Shown: positions 9,256 to 11,934 of the stretch, piece after piece
Layout of the letters: the number at the start of each line of letters is the position of its first letter
Position numbering within the stretch: position 1 is the stretch's first letter
Source of the DNA: Synura sp. LO234KE
Taxonomy: Eukaryota > Sar > Synurophyceae > Synurales > Mallomonadaceae
Direction of reading: 5' to 3'
Length of the DNA stretch: 11,934 nt
NCBI GenBank assembly: GCA_015143735.1
Contig: VKHC01000449.1
Location: forward strand, 1-11,934
Position numbers and translations under genes: made by a program
Notes under the pieces: generated by a model
Database searches by the model: none
Told to the model about the DNA's origin: nothing
Seen by the model: only the letters and a program-made list of their open reading frames with translations

Positions 9256-9468
9256 TATCATGTTATCTGTTGCGCACTATTTTAACGTGTGAAAATATTA
9301 GTGTGGATGTCGAGAAATATATTGTACCATGGAAACAAGTAACATGTAATCAAAAATCATAGGAACTGATTCCCCGAAGACTTATTACGCTTCTGAAAAA
9401 TTCGCTACCACGTCCATTCCTTTTGTACCAACATCACGAGGTTATTCCACAGTACTTCTGCGAACCAT
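9256..9468 (-). pseudogene. Copia RNase H, middle part, strongly decayed
   Basis: One minus frame, with several in-frame stops, reads STVE (compare SSTEAEY), then MIFDY (compare the catalytic xDN region), then YFHTLK (compare KHIDVRYH), then CATDNMI at 9276-9256 (compare CPTDxMxADxLTK). The order is correct for copia RNase H and continues the segment at 9526-9894. The match then stops abruptly at 9256. Confidence 0.5.
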
Positions 9469-9525
9469 CGTAATACCCTGAGCCGTGGTTTGTTCAATTA
9501 ACCAATTAATCTTTGGTAGCATACA

Positions 9526-9894
9526 TCAAGCACGCTTGTGCGCCCCATAAGAATATGTGTTGCCAATCTCCCGTTCACAGCTAGATAAGTCTACAGTGGG
9601 CGCCATGAATGACTTAAAATAAAACATGCCAGAGTGTTGAGTCTGATTGAACAGAGTTGACTCAACGTGTACAGGATCATCTACTAGATCAAAACAATTG
9701 CGATGATAAGATCTTTCAATACCGTGATAAGCAAAACTGCAATTAGTATATCCACGCAATCGCACAAACACAATTGCCGATGCTGCATCAGAACGACGTA
9801 GAACAACCCCTTTGTTCCGGGTGGACCAGAGACTATTAAGAAATGTGGACGGTGAGATAACTTCTTTGTAGTAGTAGTAAGTGCTATTTCTGAT
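9526..9894 (-). pseudogene. Copia RNase H, N-terminal part
   Basis: A 122-codon frame reads FLNSLW and RRSDAASAI, matching the copia step (Y/F)xxxxGSL...TRPDIxxAV, then TNCS, DDPVHV, LFNQTQHSGMFYFKS and finally NTYSYGAHK. It lies directly after the reverse transcriptase and in the order expected for copia pol. It has no ATG at its start and is out of frame with the upstream segment, so it is a relic, not a gene. The 3' flank continues as CLMYATKD in the next codons past a TGA, again copia-like. Confidence 0.7.
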
Positions 9895-9979
9895 CTACAA
9901 TAAATCAGTAAGCAGGATGAGCTCTCATAAGCAACAACAGAATTCTTTTATCATTTACATAAATCATCTTGCAGTAACC

Positions 9980-10759
9980 CTATCTCACTGGATCGTGCGG
10001 AAGAGACGTTACTGGGCCTATATTCTGTAATTGAAATGGTTCGCAAAATACACAGCTATAAACATCTCCAGTATTTGCTCCACCCTCCTGGTACGGTTCA
10101 ATATAAATACCAAGGAAGAAATCATTCACGTTTGATATGACTACAATCTTTCTCATAATATGTGTATTGAATTCGTCTAATAGTCTCTCGGAGTGCAAAG
10201 CGCTATGAGATCATCGATATGAAAAAATAAGTCAATGAAGGAGGTACTTGATTCCCGGAGAAAAAATAAAGCATTGATCCCTCTTGCAATGTCTGTAGTT
10301 GCCAATCTTGAGATGCTCCACCAATCCGTCTTTAAATAATTTGACGTCATCTTTTAGTCCGAATATACAACACATCAGTTTGTTAATCTATTCGTTGACT
10401 GTAACATATATATCCCTCGTTACACGCTCAGTCATGAAAGCACCCTTGATATCACAGAACCGACGACGCAAGAGTACAAGGATTGCAAATATTAACCAAA
10501 GAAACCTCACCGCAGCTGTTGTTGCATTTATAGTAAATCCCGTCAACATAATCAAGAACTCAGATAACAGAACAGCAAACCTCATAAGTATTTTTGCTCT
10601 TTATTTTACACACTCGCTTGCATGGAAAAAGATCGCTGTTCCTTTCAGAACCTCGTCTTTACCTCCACTTAATTCAATCACATGAGGTCCATCCTTCCCC
10701 GGCTGCTGAATAAGTTGTTGATCGCGTACTGCACCATCAGCTATTATCCGGCGTTTTGA
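9980..10759 (-). pseudogene. Copia reverse transcriptase, decayed
   Basis: This is the polymerase domain of a Ty1/copia element, readable across three frames. From 10759: LIQQPGKDGPHVI (weakly like the TWELVxxPxGxxVI step); AAVRFLWLIFAIL; then CDIKGAFM near 10456-10433 with the first catalytic aspartate; IYVTVN; an in-frame TAG at 10390-10388; FGLKDDVKLFKDGLVEHL, matching YGLKQAxRxWxxxL; and RDQCFIF, matching DPCLYF. A frame shift then leads to FHIDDLIALCTP, the copia YVDD box with its two aspartates at 10215-10210. Another shift leads to LLDEFNTH, VNDFFLGIYIE and FQLQNI (to 9980), matching the thumb-connection LGxxLGI(Q/E)I and QxxYI steps. In-frame stops at 10603-10601 and 10390-10388 plus the shifts make it inactive. 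Confidence 0.85.
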
Positions 10760-11137
10760 TCAGGTCTAGTCCGCGCTTTCTTCCATTTAGGATTCCTACG
10801 ATTATATTTCTGCTCTGACACTTTTACTGATGCCATAAGCCGAACAATCGAAAAATTTAATTGACATGATGGAGCAGTGGTGTGTAGTGACAACTCAGCA
10901 GTTAGCAATCCTGAAGTAAAGTATCTATCTGCTTCATATGAAAAAAGTATTCACCAACCATTTCGGCGTCTGCCCAGCTGTTGTTCTACTCGATCGCTTA
11001 CTAGCTTGAAGATCCTCTGCTTCGACCTCGTTCCTATCTCTGGTTCTAACAATTACCTTATTAGCGTGGTAAAGCGTACTTAATTCGATTCGTGTGTACT
11101 TCTGATAACGATCGACTATCCTTTCCTTTCTGATGCA
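10744..11137 (-). pseudogene. Copia integrase-to-RT linker
   Basis: Two overlapping frames cover this part. The frame at 11137-10934 reads VEAEDLQASKRSSRTTAGQ then TPKWLV, matching the acidic-then-basic RRSSRxxxxPxW linker typical of copia pol. The frame at 10950-10744 reads FTSGLLTAEL, then MASVK and NPKWKKA, matching the stretch leading into the reverse transcriptase (A..S....KWxxAMxxE). The change of frame is a decay frameshift. Position between integrase and reverse transcriptase supports the assignment. Confidence 0.65.
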
Positions 11138-11185
11138 TCAAATTAAATTCATCAAGTGCCTTAATATTTTGATCAATAGCTATCG

Positions 11186-11928
11186 TTAAATGAAAAGTTG
11201 TAACCGCAATTTCAATTCATCACTTTCAATTAAAACCAAAAGATTCTCCGCATGCGACAAGGCAAACCATGATTCCGTAAGAACCCTGAATTGCCTTTGG
11301 TAACTACATTCTATACACCATCCTCTCCTAACGTAGGTACATGTTGCGTCCTTTCTAGCGACATTTGCTTCTTGCATCCTAACGAATAGGTCGTACGTTG
11401 TAACGAAGATTTAAGCAATACGTACCTTTAGATGGAAGGTATACCCACGCAGTATTTCTAATCTTTCGTGGTGCTACAGCAGAATTTCTACTGATTCATG
11501 GTATCACGTACCGTAGGTCTTACTGACTCTTGTGGACACAACTGGTTTGGTTTAACGAATCCCACTCGGAAATGAAAACGCAATCGGTATACCCTCCTCC
11601 TCAAAGTAGAACGCAGGAGTGTTTCCGTTCACTCATGATGAATTGGTTACGTGGTTCATTGTATCGATTGTTTCTAATACGTCAAGTCCCCAAAATGAAG
11701 ATGAAAGGAGATCGTTGTCGGTCATAAGGAGATCGTGCGTCTCAATATGCCGCTCAACTACGTTCCTTACTTCATATTTATGTTGATAGGATTAACTTCG
11801 ATGGCTTTCAAACCAAGAGTAATATTAATCAAGCTACACTGTTTCTGAAACAAATTGCTTGCTTCAACACTGCCAGAGTCGACCTGAAATTCACCAAACA
11901 CATGCCTTTGTCTCATGCAGTGCCCGTA
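11186..11928 (-). pseudogene. Copia integrase C-terminal half, decayed
   Basis: Four short frames follow one another as in copia integrase. At 11928-11767: VFGEFQ, SNLFQKQC and NPIN (compare KSEVFxxF, F..xC...GI, and xPxQNG). At 11791-11552: VVERHIETH, then SSSFWGLD, NGNTPAFYF and EEEGIP (compare GVVERxNRTL, LPxxFWGEA, GxTPYExxxGxKP), with an in-frame TGA at 11635-11633. At 11495-11379: TAWVYLPSKGTYCLNLRY (compare CYVHVPKxxRxKLDxK). At 11410-11186: DLFVRMQEA (compare xFVGYxxxSK). The rest of the element (gag, protease, 5' LTR) would lie beyond 11934. Confidence 0.75.
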
Positions 11929-11934
11929 TCAGGA

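Larger units (their letters stand above)
6980..11934 (-). mobile_element. Right-hand Ty1/copia retrotransposon complex, truncated by window edge
   Basis: This parent entry covers the minus-strand order integrase, linker, reverse transcriptase, RNase H, foreign block, RNase H tail, polypurine tract and LTR edge. The domain order integrase before reverse transcriptase is diagnostic of Ty1/copia, as opposed to Ty3/gypsy. Decay is uneven: the pol part has a stop or shift roughly every 100-350 bases, while the 7.4-8.4 kb block is much cleaner. Confidence 0.82.

Noticed and set aside
9526-10585. A secreted host gene with several short introns and a signal peptide
   Set aside because: I first built this model from in-phase GT-AG pairs, but the residues match copia reverse transcriptase and RNase H in order, so the apparent introns are decay frameshifts.
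10299-10685. A 128-codon plus-strand frame
   Set aside because: It starts at TTG, is rich in S, T, N and I, and lies antisense to the reverse transcriptase motifs.
9107-11934. A 5' LTR matching the LTR edge at 6980, with a tRNA primer site
   Set aside because: I searched by eye for TGTTATCC and a TGGTATCA-like site on the minus strand and found neither; the 5' end is probably outside the window or deleted.
1-11934. CRISPR arrays, tRNA or rRNA genes, bacterial operons
   Set aside because: No regularly spaced direct repeats, cloverleaf-like elements or ribosomal core sequences were seen, and the gene structure is eukaryotic.

Overview
The window looks like nuclear DNA of a stramenopile (an ochrophyte such as a diatom or brown alga, or an oomycete). 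The evidence is one large host gene whose C-terminus is an array of tandem WRKY19-type C-x4-C-x9/10-C-x2-H modules ending in HGGG, a repeat type known mainly from stramenopile proteins. The gene carries a short GT-AG intron, and the surrounding AT-rich DNA is full of decayed Ty1/copia retrotransposons. No bacterial features are present. The exact lineage cannot be fixed by reading alone.

Layout. (1) About 1-736, plus strand: the end of a decayed copia pol (RNase H), then a polypurine tract and the left edge of a 3' LTR at 731. (2) About 740-1741: probable LTR body, one exon-like open segment (1019-1225) and AT-rich intergenic DNA. (3) 1742-5630, minus strand, possibly extended to 5843: the one convincing intact gene, a GAF-domain, polyQ and seven-module zinc-finger protein of about 1270-1330 residues. 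Removing a 67-nt intron restores its sixth finger exactly. (4) About 5844-6980: AT-rich, no secure gene, including the LTR body of the next element. (5) 6980-11934, minus strand: a long retrotransposon complex. From the right edge inward it reads integrase, linker, reverse transcriptase and RNase H of a heavily frameshifted copia element. Then comes a roughly 2.1-kb, more GC-rich and less decayed block (about 7080-9255) encoding a broken protein I do not recognise. Last come an RNase H-tail-like segment, a polypurine tract (CTTGAAGGGGAG) and an LTR edge starting TGTTA.

The genes do not form a pathway. The picture is one regulatory-type host gene held between two unrelated, oppositely oriented copia relics. 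Several open segments in the right-hand element have splice-like borders and one looks like a signal peptide; together they mimic a multi-exon secreted-protein gene, but they align in order with copia reverse transcriptase and RNase H. The most open question is the unknown coding block nested in or fused to the right-hand element.
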